Assembly: GCF_042432905.1 (NCBI RefSeq)
Contig: NZ_JBHLWI010000004.1
Location: 1-64,000, forward strand
Reading direction: 5' to 3'
From: Fontibacter flavus
GTDB taxonomy: Bacteria; Bacteroidota; Bacteroidia; Cytophagales; Cyclobacteriaceae
DNA length: 64,000 nucleotides
The position numbers and the translations under genes are program-made. The stretch's first letter is position 1. Each line of letters opens with the position of its first letter. This document shows, in pieces, positions 1 through 8,293 of this stretch. The notes under the pieces are model-generated. The model made no database searches and was not told where the DNA came from. It saw nothing but the letters and a program-made list of their open reading frames with translations.

Positions 1-2
1 TC

Positions 3-95
3 GCTTCCAAAATAGAATATTCAAGAAGAAACCAGGTATTCAAGCGGAAATTCAGAGCTAAACTGAAATACTCAATGAATTACAAATCTATTTAA
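3..95 (+). CDS. possible C-terminal end of an upstream gene (partial)
   Basis: An open frame enters from the left edge and stops at TAA after 30 codons, ending in KYSMNYKSI. It is rich in Lys, Arg and aromatic residues, which would fit the tail of an envelope or regulatory protein, but no family is recognisable. The other two forward frames stop earlier. The rest of the stretch before the next gene is AT-rich and holds only a short tandem GGATTTTGAGATTT repeat. Confidence 0.3.
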   Translation, partial: ASKIEYSRRNQVFKRKFRAKLKYSMNYKSI

Positions 96-271
96 TCACA
101 TTCCTTAACTTAACGGCATTAAATTAACAATAACAAATCACTAATCACCAATTACTAATAAAATATTAGGCCGTTGATTTTTCTTCTTGGATTTTGAGAT
201 TTGGATTTTGAGATTTTTTCAGTTTGGTCTGGTCTTTGTTTAAGATGGAGGTAAACCAACTATTTATACTT

Positions 272-688
272 ATGAAAAAGTTACTTGTATTTTCGATGTT
301 GCTCTTTTTCGCAACTGTTATTCATGCTCAAGCCCAGATTTCAGCTGGTGTTTACCGATTAAGTTCTGCAACTTTTGCCTCCATAGGTACCGATCCTGAC
401 AGCAAGATATTTGGAGAAGCCAGGATTTCGGCTGGAGGCAGAGTGGGTGTAGAGGGTACCTTTGGCTACAACTTTGTCCAAAGCTCCGATGTCAACTTCT
501 ACAGTGGTTTTCACCTGGGAACAGAAGGTGATAGAGATGGTTTCTATCTTGGGGTGCCTTTAGGCGTTTTGGTTAAGCCTTTCACTGCCAAAAATTTCGG
601 ATTCTTGATGGAAGCCAGCCCAATATTCCCCAATGAGAGGGGAACGTATTTTCGGGCAGGGATTGGTTTGAAGTATACTTTTAGGTAA
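272..688 (+). CDS. small outer-membrane-barrel-like secreted protein
   Basis: The protein is 138 residues long and begins with a clear signal peptide (MKKLLVFSMLLFFATVIHA, cleavage near AQAQ). The mature part is Gly- and aromatic-rich with alternating short strands and ends in RAGIGLKYTFR, with a terminal Phe-Arg, as in small outer-membrane beta-barrels. The upstream in-frame ATG at 224 would place 16 unlikely residues before the signal, so the start at 272 is preferred. Its function is unknown. It is followed directly by a strong palindrome that could terminate its transcript. Confidence 0.6.
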   Translation: MKKLLVFSMLLFFATVIHAQAQISAGVYRLSSATFASIGTDPDSKIFGEARISAGGRVGVEGTFGYNFVQSSDVNFYSGFHLGTEGDRDGFYLGVPLGVLVKPFTAKNFGFLMEASPIFPNERGTYFRAGIGLKYTFR

Positions 689-694
689 GCTTTA

Positions 695-725
695 ACCCTC
701 CAAGGGTTCCAAACCCTTGGAGGGT
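695..725. repeat. palindromic intergenic repeat, copy 1
   Basis: ACCCTCCAAGGGTT and AACCCTTGGAGGGT are nearly perfect inverted arms around a very short loop. A second copy lies at 1677-1704, on the other side of the next gene. The structure could act as a transcription terminator, but there is no T-run. The recurrence suggests a dispersed palindromic repeat family. Confidence 0.75.
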
Positions 726-763
726 CAGTTAATTTTTACTAATTTTGAATAAATTTAGTTGAA

Positions 764-1603
764 ATGAGATCTTGTTTAGTTTATTTGTTTCTACTGTTAG
801 CTATTTGTTCTTGTGACACAGGTTTTTCGGGAGATGATGATATCCTGAAACCAATTTCACTATCTCCAGAAGATTTACCGGAGGAAGTAATTTATGTTAG
901 GGATTCTGACATTGAGGTCTTACCTGCCTTTTCTTGGGACATGCATACCGATGGAGAGTTTAGCTATACTGAGGGTTCTATTCTTGGTTTGTTGGGGGAA
1001 AATCGATTTTTCTTGTCAGGAGAAAGGTTTAGCACTATGATTGACTTTGCTTGCGCCAACAGTAAAGTTAACGGAATAGAAATGTGCAGAAGTTTTGCTT
1101 CTGATTGTGACTTTTCGGATTTTTACCTCAATGGTGCATGGGATTTAATAGGTCAGGCGAAAACTCCAAATTACTTTGAATGGGAGTTTATTGACCTTAA
1201 GAAGACAAAGAAGTTTGTATTGAAATTTGACCAACTTCCCAAACCTGCAAGGATTGTAGATTATAATGTGGAGTTGTCACTAAGCGAATTGAATACCATA
1301 CGTTTTCAGAAGGAAGTTGATTCAGACTCTGTTTTCTTTCAATTGGTAGTGATTCCCAAGAGCAATTTAAAGCCTGAAAACCAAAGGAACTTTGGGACTA
1401 TTGCTTACAGACATCTTCCCGTGGATAATTCATTCATAATTCATGGAGAAGACTTGTTTCTGTTTTCTCAGCAAAAACCTACGGCAAGTGATTCTGTGTT
1501 GATCAATGTGGTAACAGTCAAGAGGATCGTGAAAGAAATAAATGATGAGCTTATTGGTTTTACCTACTATGTAAACGATCCCAAGCCTGTTGTCCTCCGA
1601 TAA
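764..1603 (+). CDS. predicted lipoprotein of unknown function
   Basis: This is a 279-residue protein with a hydrophobic N-terminus ending in a Bacteroidota-type lipobox (LLLAICSC, Cys17 as lipidation site), followed by an Asp-rich stretch GDDD. Acidic residues right after the lipidated Cys are common in surface-exposed lipoproteins of this phylum. The rest is mixed beta-strand sequence with a DUF4249/DUF4377-like feel but no diagnostic motif, so no family is assigned. It contains internal cysteines (ACANSK, MCRSF, DCDF) that could form disulfides. The gene sits between two copies of the same palindromic repeat and is convergent with the peptidase gene downstream. Confidence 0.6.
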   Translation: MRSCLVYLFLLLAICSCDTGFSGDDDILKPISLSPEDLPEEVIYVRDSDIEVLPAFSWDMHTDGEFSYTEGSILGLLGENRFFLSGERFSTMIDFACANSKVNGIEMCRSFASDCDFSDFYLNGAWDLIGQAKTPNYFEWEFIDLKKTKKFVLKFDQLPKPARIVDYNVELSLSELNTIRFQKEVDSDSVFFQLVVIPKSNLKPENQRNFGTIAYRHLPVDNSFIIHGEDLFLFSQQKPTASDSVLINVVTVKRIVKEINDELIGFTYYVNDPKPVVLR

Positions 1604-1676
1604 ACTTGTTCATTATACTCCTTTTACTTTCTTTATTGGAGTTTAAAAATTAAAGTAATGCTGGAATAGAATTTTG

Positions 1677-1704
1677 CCTCCAAGGGTTCCAGACCCTTGG
1701 AGGG
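1677..1704. terminator. palindromic repeat copy 2, likely bidirectional terminator
   Basis: A perfect 11-bp inverted repeat (CCTCCAAGGGT / ACCCTTGGAGG) with a 5-6 base loop sits between two convergent genes. TTTTG follows on the plus strand. It is nearly identical to the repeat at 695-725. Confidence 0.6.
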
Positions 1705-1715
1705 TTTTGTTCAGT

Positions 1716-3401
1716 TCAATCCAAAAATCTCCAGGTGCTTTTGAAATCTTTTGGAATATCCCCTTTCATTCTTGCTCTGAGCAGCTCAATAGGGGTGTAA
1801 TTTTGGGTGATAAAGAAATCATGGAATTCTTTTTCGGTCATTTTACCACCTTCTACCATTTCTTTTCTCAAACCATATACCTGTAGTCCTCCGATCATGT
1901 AGGCCAATTGGTATAAGGGACCATAACTTCCCTCAAAAGACCTTCTTACTTCAGCCTCTGCATTGGCCCGTTCATGGCCGACGCGGTCCACCAAGAAGTC
2001 GATACATTGCTGTGGCGTCCATTTGCCTAAGTGATAGTTCAGCGAAAAGACAATCCTCGCTGCACGGTGCATTCTCCAAAATAACATGCCGACCCTATCC
2101 TCTGCATTTCTTGGGAAGTTTTTATTCCAAAGGTTGAACTCCCAATATAAGGTCCAGCCCTCTACCCAGAAAGGCGTATTGAATACCCTTCTGTGAGGGA
2201 AATGCCTTTGGTTCATAAATTGCTGCAGGTGGTGCCCCGGAATAAGTTCATGCTGAACGGTTGCCCTGGAAAAATGGGGGTTGTTGCCCCGCATGCTCAT
2301 CATCTTTTCCTCATGAGTCATGGTGGAAGTTGGATAAGAAATGATGATGGTTTCCCCGCCTAGGAAGAAAGGGCTTACCTTCTGCCTTTCCGCAGACATC
2401 ATGGTCGTCCTCCACGTTTCCTTGGCCAAATCCGGTATGGTCAACAAGTCCCTTGATTCCAAAAATTCAATGGCTTCTTCCGCCATTTCAGTCACCATCT
2501 GAGGCCATTCCCCGGCAGGGGCATAACTGTTTTTTACATGTTCGAGGGCTGCTTTCCAATCCCTGCCAAAACCAAGTTCTTGCGAAGCTTTGATCATTTC
2601 CGCTTCACACCATGCATATTGCTTTTCTCCTTCTTTGAGCAATTCTTCTGCCGTATAAGGGATCATGTTGTAGGCCAATTCTTTCTCTATGGCCAACTTG
2701 CCTACTGGTTTACCTATGATTCCTGAGCCATCATCTTTTACAACTGTATTTTCGAAATGATTTTTTAAAAATACCGAATATGCCCTTAACACCTCATTCA
2801 TGCTTTCCATGGGTTTTTTCATCCACCAGGTGAACTCCGGGTCATAGTCATAGTAAAAGTTGTAGGCTTCCTCGGTACTCTTACGCAAAGCTTCTACTGT
2901 TTGGGCCGCTAGGTCTGCCTTTTGCCATGAATCAAAAGCTTTGGTTTTTTCCATGGCCTCCCATTTGGCTTTGATGTTGACCTCGGTTTTGGCGAAGGTG
3001 GCAGCGATTTCCTGTGCACTGGGTTTCACCGCCAATCTCCTTGTTTGGTAAAACTTTTCCAGATCTGCCTTGAAATCCACTACATGACTGACTTGCTTGA
3101 AATCATCATAGGCCAGCCCATGGAAAAATAGCTCCTTTTCCAAATGGTTTTTGAAGAGTTGGTAATCCATTTTTCCATCCAAAGAAAAGGACTCATACGG
3201 CATGCTTTCAAGGGATTTGAGCCAGTCTTTATAAAGTTTGTCAAAGCGCTGAAAGTATTCGTCCGAAAGTGGGTTGTTGTACTTTCTGGCCAATGCGCCT
3301 CTATCTGCCTGATAACTGCTGATGGCGGGATAAAGCTCTGTGGCAAGTGAATTTCCCAGAATGAGGATACATAGTACAAAGGAAAGTAAACTTTTTTTCA
3401 T
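1716..3401 (-). CDS. DUF885 family secreted zinc-type peptidase
   Basis: The protein has 561 residues from the ATG chosen here. The 19 upstream in-frame residues would precede a good signal peptide (MKKSLLSFVLCILILGNSLA). DUF885 (PF05960) proteins are periplasmic or exported peptidase-like enzymes. The diagnostic metal-binding motif HELIPGHHLQ (HExxGH) is at about residue 385, followed by the conserved FWVEGWTLYWE segment. Both are intact, so the enzyme is probably active, but the substrate is unknown. Three GAAATA/GAAACA blocks spaced 10-11 bp lie about 40-70 bp upstream; read on the coding strand they resemble the TATTTC arrays seen before the hydroxyproline genes. Confidence 0.85.
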   Translation of the reverse strand: MKKSLLSFVLCILILGNSLATELYPAISSYQADRGALARKYNNPLSDEYFQRFDKLYKDWLKSLESMPYESFSLDGKMDYQLFKNHLEKELFFHGLAYDDFKQVSHVVDFKADLEKFYQTRRLAVKPSAQEIAATFAKTEVNIKAKWEAMEKTKAFDSWQKADLAAQTVEALRKSTEEAYNFYYDYDPEFTWWMKKPMESMNEVLRAYSVFLKNHFENTVVKDDGSGIIGKPVGKLAIEKELAYNMIPYTAEELLKEGEKQYAWCEAEMIKASQELGFGRDWKAALEHVKNSYAPAGEWPQMVTEMAEEAIEFLESRDLLTIPDLAKETWRTTMMSAERQKVSPFFLGGETIIISYPTSTMTHEEKMMSMRGNNPHFSRATVQHELIPGHHLQQFMNQRHFPHRRVFNTPFWVEGWTLYWEFNLWNKNFPRNAEDRVGMLFWRMHRAARIVFSLNYHLGKWTPQQCIDFLVDRVGHERANAEAEVRRSFEGSYGPLYQLAYMIGGLQVYGLRKEMVEGGKMTEKEFHDFFITQNYTPIELLRARMKGDIPKDFKSTWRFLD

Positions 3402-3702
3402 AGTGGAAACGATTTGAATATGGCTCAGTGGATATAATGTAGAAATAAATTGAAACAAAGTTGAAATATTTCATTTGATCTTCAGCCCAAGTCAAAACAT
3501 GAGTATTTCACCGGAGTAATAATTCAGCAAGGCTATATTTCAATTTTATTTCCGATTCATATTTCAAAAAGTAAGTTCTCTTATTCAAGGCTAAAAAACT
3601 AATACCCTGTTGACCAAAGGTTTGTCAGGATTGATGGGTGGTAAAAAGGAGAATTTGGTTTCTCCCTTTGAAAATGTGTGAATAAGAGATTTACGTCATG
3701 TT
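3402..3702. other. intergenic region with scattered TATTTC/GAAATA repeats
   Basis: No gene was found here. On the plus strand GAAATA, GAAACA and GAAATA start at 3442, 3452 and 3463. TATTTC starts at 3467, 3504, 3536, 3547 and 3560, so some neighbours are 11 bp apart. These relate to the regular arrays at 5839 and 8294. Confidence 0.5.
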
Positions 3703-4587
3703 TTAATGTTGCGTAACTTGGGTAAGTCTACCTCTAAAAACCTTCGGGGTTTCACCCTGAACTTTCTTAAATGCCCTGTTGAAATAGGAAAGATTCTGAA
3801 AACCGCTTTGATAGGCAATCTGCGAAATCGACCATTCACTTTCTTGTAAGAGTTGGCAGGCTTGGTGAATCCTTACCTGTGTCAAAAATTCTGTAAAAGT
3901 CTTCCCTGTCCTTTCTTTGAAAAATCTGCAAAATGCTTCTTTGCTTAAGTTGGCCACATCTGCCACTTCACTTAAACTGATTTGATTTTGGCTTTGGGAA
4001 AGAATAAAGGACATCACCTGCCCCATGCGCTTACCTTCAGATTCTGTAAAGTCCTTTTGGGGAATGAGCCTGTTTAAAGCAGTGAGTTCTTGTGATTCCT
4101 GTAGGACATTCAATATTTCCAATGCCGTAAGTATTTTTTTTAATCCCTTTAATCCGGAAAAATCCATCAGGTTCTTTTTGATGTTCTTTTTGGTGCTCCC
4201 TTGTATGGCAAAGCAGCCCTTTGTCTGTTGTAGCCATTGGTTCAGACCGGCAAACTCTTCTACTTCTATCATGCCTTTTCCCAATGCCTCAAAATCAAAA
4301 AACAAGGTATGCCCTAAGGACTGCTTGTCTGTATTTGGATCAAAATACTCTGCATCCGAGCGGAATACGTGCGGCATATTGGCCGAAAACAGAAACATGT
4401 CACCGGGCTCAAACCTCCCCAAATAATCCCCAACCATTAGCTGACCTTTCCCCTCGACGATTAAGGTGAGCTGCCACTGTGGATGCTGATGGAGTTTGTC
4501 ATAAAAATGTTTACCCGCATCCACTTGGAATCGGACAAATTCCTTGCTGGATTTTGGGATTTGGAAGGAAATAATTTTGCGGCTCAT
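3703..4587 (-). CDS. AraC-family transcriptional regulator with cupin sensor domain
   Basis: The protein is 294 residues from ATG; a GTG 19 codons upstream is the alternative start. The N-terminal part (about 1-120) is a cupin-type ligand-binding domain (HFYDKLHQHPQWQLTL, then GDMFLFSANMPHVF). The C-terminal about 100 residues hold two helix-turn-helix units (ISLSEVADVANLSKEAFCRF and WSISQIAYQSGFQNLSYF), as in AraC/XylS regulators. It is transcribed divergently from the hydroxyproline-degradation genes and is the obvious candidate to control them, presumably sensing hydroxyproline or an intermediate. That role is inferred from position. Confidence 0.88.
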   Translation of the reverse strand: MSRKIISFQIPKSSKEFVRFQVDAGKHFYDKLHQHPQWQLTLIVEGKGQLMVGDYLGRFEPGDMFLFSANMPHVFRSDAEYFDPNTDKQSLGHTLFFDFEALGKGMIEVEEFAGLNQWLQQTKGCFAIQGSTKKNIKKNLMDFSGLKGLKKILTALEILNVLQESQELTALNRLIPQKDFTESEGKRMGQVMSFILSQSQNQISLSEVADVANLSKEAFCRFFKERTGKTFTEFLTQVRIHQACQLLQESEWSISQIAYQSGFQNLSYFNRAFKKVQGETPKVFRGRLTQVTQH

Positions 4588-4795
4588 ATCCGATGCTTTG
4601 CCAATATGTAAGGTGTGCGAGAGGATAGGCTTTTTGTTACCCACTCTGTTAGCTATAGAATTTTGATATAATATTAATACGATTTTTTGACAATTCCCTT
4701 TATTGGGTCAATATGGTATTAGTAAACATTAAAACAGTATAAGCATTCAGGAGGACTAGGTTGTAGTTTTGAATCATCAATTTAAAAAAAATATT

Positions 4796-5686
4796 ATGAA
4801 CTGGCAAGGCGTATTTCCGGCAGTAACCACCAAGTTTCACCAAGATGGTAGCTTGGATATGAATATGTTTTTCAAAAATCTCGATGCCCAATTGGATGCA
4901 GGGGTGCATGGGATCATTCTTGGGGGTACATTGGGAGAATCCTCGGTATTGTCCTTGGAAGAAAAAATCCAACTGACCACTGAAACAGTCAAATATATCA
5001 ATGGCAAAGTTCCTGTAATCCTCAACATCGCAGAAGGCGCTACCAGAGATGCTATTTTTTGGGCAGAAAAGGCCAAGGAAATGGGTGCCTCGGGATTGAT
5101 GCTTTTGCCTCCGATGCGATATGCAGCAGACCATAGAGAAGTGGTAACCTACTTCAAAGCGGTAGCCAACAGCACTGATTTGCCCATTATGATCTATAAC
5201 AACCCTGTTGATTATAAGACACTGGTGACCATTTCCATGTTTGAAGAGTTGGCAGAATGTGAGAATATTCAATCTATTAAAGAATCCACCAGGGATATTT
5301 CGAATGTGACCCGTATGCGAAACCGCTTTGGTGACCGCTACAAAATTCTTTGTGGGGTAGATACCCTGGCCATGGAGGAATTGGTGATGGGAGCTGATGG
5401 CTGGGTGGCCGGATTGGTCTGTGCCTTTCCGAAAGAAACTGTGGCCGTGTACAACTTGGTAAAAGCTGGAAAATATGATGAAGCCTTGACAATCTATCGT
5501 TGGTTTTTGCCTTTGCTGGAACTGGATATCCATCCCAAACTGGTGCAGTACATCAAATTAGCTGAGCAGATGGCCGGTATAGGCTCCGAATGGGTAAGGG
5601 CTCCAAGGTTGACCTTGATAGGAGAAGAAAGGGTGAAGGTGGAAAATATCATCAAGAGGGGATTGGAGCATAGACCGGTGGTTTGA
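4796..5686 (+). CDS. DHDPS-family lyase, probable pyrroline-4-hydroxy-2-carboxylate deaminase
   Basis: This 296-residue TIM-barrel protein of the DapA/N-acetylneuraminate lyase superfamily carries the GGTLGE phosphate-loop-like motif (43-48), catalytic Tyr134 in YNNP and Schiff-base Lys162 in QSIKEST. DapA itself would be expected in a lysine locus. Here the neighbours are a semialdehyde dehydrogenase, a proline-racemase-type epimerase and a D-amino-acid dehydrogenase, so the best assignment is the deaminase that converts 1-pyrroline-4-hydroxy-2-carboxylate to 2-oxoglutarate semialdehyde. The ATG is preferred over an in-frame TTG nine codons upstream. The gene diverges from the AraC regulator. 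Confidence 0.85.
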   Translation: MNWQGVFPAVTTKFHQDGSLDMNMFFKNLDAQLDAGVHGIILGGTLGESSVLSLEEKIQLTTETVKYINGKVPVILNIAEGATRDAIFWAEKAKEMGASGLMLLPPMRYAADHREVVTYFKAVANSTDLPIMIYNNPVDYKTLVTISMFEELAECENIQSIKESTRDISNVTRMRNRFGDRYKILCGVDTLAMEELVMGADGWVAGLVCAFPKETVAVYNLVKAGKYDEALTIYRWFLPLLELDIHPKLVQYIKLAEQMAGIGSEWVRAPRLTLIGEERVKVENIIKRGLEHRPVV

Positions 5687-5838
5687 AGACTGGATTTAAG
5701 ACTCAAGACATAAGATATAAGAGGGTTGGATATATGAAGATGTTGACTTTGCGATAATAGGATATTTGATTTTTGAAAGTTCTTTTGAATAATTGGACTT
5801 TTCTTTCACTTTCTGGTTTTAAACTTCGATTTGCAGCC

Positions 5839-5877
5839 TATTTCAATTATATTTCTACCCTATTTCAACCTTATTTC
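5839..5877 (+). promoter_or_regulatory. four TATTTC repeats with exact 11-bp period
   Basis: TATTTC begins at 5839, 5850, 5861 and 5872, giving three identical 11-bp steps. The array ends about 23 bp before the dehydrogenase ATG. The same arrangement precedes the epimerase gene. An 11-bp step is close to one helical turn, which fits side-by-side protein binding on one DNA face, but a slippage repeat is also possible. Confidence 0.6.
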
Positions 5878-5900
5878 GAATTAACTGACAAAAAGATACC

Positions 5901-7346
5901 ATGAACCTAGATCCAATTTTCCAGTCCGCCCAAGAAGCTTTTTTGCACTATAAAAACATCTCAGGAAAAGACAAAGCTGCTTTTTTGAGGAAAATAGCGG
6001 AAGGACTGGAGGCGGAAAAACACAGTTTGATTCCAATGGCGTCGGAAGAGTCCAATTTGCCGGAAGGTAGGATCACTGGGGAATTGGGGAGAACGGTAGG
6101 TCAGATCAAACTTTTTGCCAATTTGGTAGAGGAAGGAAGTTGGGTAGAAGCTGTGATTGACCATGCGGATCCAGACAGAGCGCCTGCGCCTAAACCTGAT
6201 ATACGCCGCTTTTTAACCGCATTAGGACCGGTAGTGGTTTTTGGAGCCAGTAATTTCCCTTTGGCCTTTTCTACGGCGGGAGGTGATACCATTTCCGCTT
6301 TGGCGGCAGGCTGCCCGGTGATCTATAAAGCCCATCCTGCTCATCCGGAAACATCTAAGTTAGTGGGACAGGTTATCCATAAAGCTGTGATTGAATCCAC
6401 TTTACCGATTGGCGTTTTCACCCATGTAGAAGGAGGGATTGAGGTTGGACAGGCTTTGGCGAAGCATCCAACTGCCAAAGCGGTGGCCTTTACAGGATCA
6501 TTTGCCGGAGGTAAAGCCCTTTTCGATGCTGCGAGCCAAAGGAAAGAACCTATTCCTGTATTTGCGGAAATGGGTTCAGTCAACCCTGTCATTGCGCTGA
6601 AAGAAAAATTGGGGAACAATATGGAGGCCCTTGCCAAACAGTTTGTCGCTTCACTTACCCTAGGTGCAGGTCAATTTTGCACCAACCCTGGTCTGATTAT
6701 GGTGCCTGACATCCATGCGGAGGAATTTGCCAAAGCGGTGAAAAATGAACTGGAGCTCATTACAGCAGCCCCCATGTTGCATGAAGGTATCGCTGCTTCT
6801 TATTATAATGCCCTGGCAATCCTTCAAGGGAGAAAAGAACTTGAATGGGTGCAGGTGGCGGAAGCCAAAGACCTGATCAAGGCTTATCCTGCTTTGGCCA
6901 AAATAAAAGCTTCGGATTGGCTGGAAGACGAACATTTCCAGCAGGAAGTATTTGGATCCTTTGCTTTGATGGTAGTGTATGAACATTTCAATGAATTGTA
7001 TGCCATTGCCCAAAGACTGCACGGGCAGTTGACCATTACCCTTTGGGGCGAGGAAGATGAATTGGCCAAAAAGGTGGACCTGATCAACCAATTGGAGGAA
7101 AAATGCGGCAGGTTATTGTTTAAGGGAGTCCCCACCGGCGTGGAAGTGGGTTATGCCATGCAGCATGGAGGACCTTACCCATCTACCACAGATAGCCGCT
7201 TCACTTCTGTTGGAGCCTATGCCATCAAAAGATTTGCAAGACCAATAGCCTTCCAGGACATGCCGCATGAATTGCTTCCGAATGCCCTAAGAGAGGAGAA
7301 TCCTTTGGGTATTTGGAGAATGGTGGATGGGGAATTTAAGCGGTAA
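5901..7346 (+). CDS. 2-oxoglutarate semialdehyde dehydrogenase (NADP-type aldehyde dehydrogenase)
   Basis: This is a 481-residue aldehyde dehydrogenase with the Rossmann cofactor region FGASNFPLAFS (114-124), FTGS (197-200), general base Glu223 in FAEMGSVNP and catalytic nucleophile Cys260 in GAGQFCTNPG. These features match the NADP(+)-dependent 2,5-dioxovalerate (ketoglutarate semialdehyde) dehydrogenase branch. It would perform the last hydroxyproline-pathway step, oxidising 2-oxoglutarate semialdehyde to 2-oxoglutarate for the TCA cycle. The gene follows the deaminase on the same strand after a 214-bp gap holding purine-rich DNA and the TATTTC array. All catalytic residues are present. 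Confidence 0.9.
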   Translation: MNLDPIFQSAQEAFLHYKNISGKDKAAFLRKIAEGLEAEKHSLIPMASEESNLPEGRITGELGRTVGQIKLFANLVEEGSWVEAVIDHADPDRAPAPKPDIRRFLTALGPVVVFGASNFPLAFSTAGGDTISALAAGCPVIYKAHPAHPETSKLVGQVIHKAVIESTLPIGVFTHVEGGIEVGQALAKHPTAKAVAFTGSFAGGKALFDAASQRKEPIPVFAEMGSVNPVIALKEKLGNNMEALAKQFVASLTLGAGQFCTNPGLIMVPDIHAEEFAKAVKNELELITAAPMLHEGIAASYYNALAILQGRKELEWVQVAEAKDLIKAYPALAKIKASDWLEDEHFQQEVFGSFALMVVYEHFNELYAIAQRLHGQLTITLWGEEDELAKKVDLINQLEEKCGRLLFKGVPTGVEVGYAMQHGGPYPSTTDSRFTSVGAYAIKRFARPIAFQDMPHELLPNALREENPLGIWRMVDGEFKR

Positions 7347-7354
7347 TGTTATTG

Positions 7355-7517
7355 GAAATATTCCCAAGGGTGAAATATTGTAGAAATATGCTGGAAGAGA
7401 AATAAGTAGAAATAAGCTTCGCGAAATATTGAGAGAGGATTTTCGAGAAAGTTGATTTAGTGATTGGAGAATTGGTTGGACAGTGCCGAAGAGGGTAATA
7501 ATATTTCCATTTATTTC
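7355..7517. repeat. irregular GAAATA / TATTTC repeat cluster
   Basis: GAAATA starts at 7355, 7372, 7383, 7399, 7409 and 7423 on the plus strand. TATTTC starts at 7502 and 7512. Spacing is only partly 10-11 bp. The cluster fills most of the gap between the dehydrogenase and vapB and looks like an eroded, mostly inverted version of the regular arrays. Confidence 0.45.
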
Positions 7518-7565
7518 CATCATACATAAGTTAACCCCCTTGTATTTTCTGCGGCAGGTAAAAAA

Positions 7566-7592
7566 TGTGTATATTTGATAAAAACGTACACA
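7566..7592 (+). promoter_or_regulatory. vapBC promoter with inverted-repeat operator
   Basis: TGTGTA at 7566-7571 and TACACA at 7587-7592 form an inverted repeat that surrounds a Bacteroidota-type -7 element (TATATTTG, 7570-7577). It ends one base before the vapB ATG. This layout fits autorepression by the VapB-VapC complex and implies a nearly leaderless transcript. Repression is inferred. Confidence 0.55.
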
Positions 7593-7593
7593 T

Positions 7594-7788
7594 ATGAGAA
7601 CGAATATAGAAATAGATGAGGCTTTATTGGCTGAAGCCATGAAGGTTACCGGAATAAAAACCAAAAAAGCGACGGTTGAAGAAGGTTTGAGGCTAATCGT
7701 ACAATTATACCAACAACAGAAAATCAGGGGTTTAAGAGGTAAACTCAAGTGGGAAGGAAATCTTGAAAAAATGAGGCTGGACCAATGA
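7594..7788 (+). CDS. vapB: VapB-type antitoxin (ribbon-helix-helix)
   Basis: The 64-residue protein begins MRTNIEIDEALLAEAMKVTG, the typical VapB ribbon-helix-helix DNA-binding start with its N-terminal beta strand. Its C-terminus is basic and tryptophan-containing (GLRGKLKWEGNLEKMRLDQ), which in this family wraps the toxin active site. It should dimerise, bind the inverted repeat immediately upstream and neutralise VapC. The stop overlaps the vapC start by 4 bp (ATGA), the classic coupled arrangement. The gene interrupts the hydroxyproline cluster and has no pathway role there. Confidence 0.85.
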   Translation: MRTNIEIDEALLAEAMKVTGIKTKKATVEEGLRLIVQLYQQQKIRGLRGKLKWEGNLEKMRLDQ

Positions 7789-8174
7789 TACTGGTAGATT
7801 CTTCGGTTTGGATAGATTTCTTTAACGGAAAAGATGCTGAACATGTCGAGAAGCTCTACCAGTTATTGGGCAATCAAGTCGTTGTTTCAGGGGATTTGAT
7901 ATGGGTGGAGGTATTGCAGGGATTCAAGAATGATTCCCAATTTCAAAAGGCTAAAACGGCACTTGAATCATTGCCCTATTTCACGTTAATCAATAAAGAA
8001 ACGGCTTTACTTGCAGCAGAGCATTATAGAGTCATGAGAAAAAAAGGGGTAACGGTCAGAAAAACTATTGATGTGATTATAGCTACTTTCTGTATTGCCA
8101 ATAATATCAGTCTTTTGCATGCAGAAAAAGATTTTCAGGTCATGGAAGCACATCTTGGTTTGAGAAGCATTTAA
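7785..8174 (+). CDS. vapC: VapC-type PIN-domain ribonuclease toxin
   Basis: This 129-residue PIN-domain protein has the acidic metal-binding residues expected of an RNase: Asp5 (ILVDSSVWIDFF), Glu in IWVEVLQG, Asp in RKTIDVIIATF and a C-terminal Asp in HAEKDF. VapC toxins cleave tRNA or rRNA when not bound by antitoxin. The length is standard and all acidic positions are intact, so the module should be functional. It is translationally coupled to vapB and followed by 168 bp leading to the epimerase gene. Confidence 0.88.
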   Translation: MILVDSSVWIDFFNGKDAEHVEKLYQLLGNQVVVSGDLIWVEVLQGFKNDSQFQKAKTALESLPYFTLINKETALLAAEHYRVMRKKGVTVRKTIDVIIATFCIANNISLLHAEKDFQVMEAHLGLRSI

Positions 8175-8293
8175 AATAAACCCATTCCTAAAAGCCAACC
8201 TCATACATGTTGAATTGGGATGCTATGTACATAACACTATAGGGATTGATTAATTGAGTGAATAGCCAGTTGACAGATAGTACTATTACAAAT

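Noticed and set aside
4700..5533. Long minus-strand reading frame opposite the deaminase gene
   Set aside because: It is the shadow of a clearly conserved gene. Its sequence is low-complexity in character and has no family motif.
4796..5686. The DHDPS-family gene as dapA of lysine synthesis
   Set aside because: The active-site residues fit any family member, but all neighbours belong to hydroxyproline degradation and none to lysine synthesis.
7287..7844. Minus-strand reading frame across the vapB region
   Set aside because: It overlaps the vapB promoter and coding sequence and is rich in Phe/Ser/Ile from reversed AT-rich DNA, with no recognisable family.
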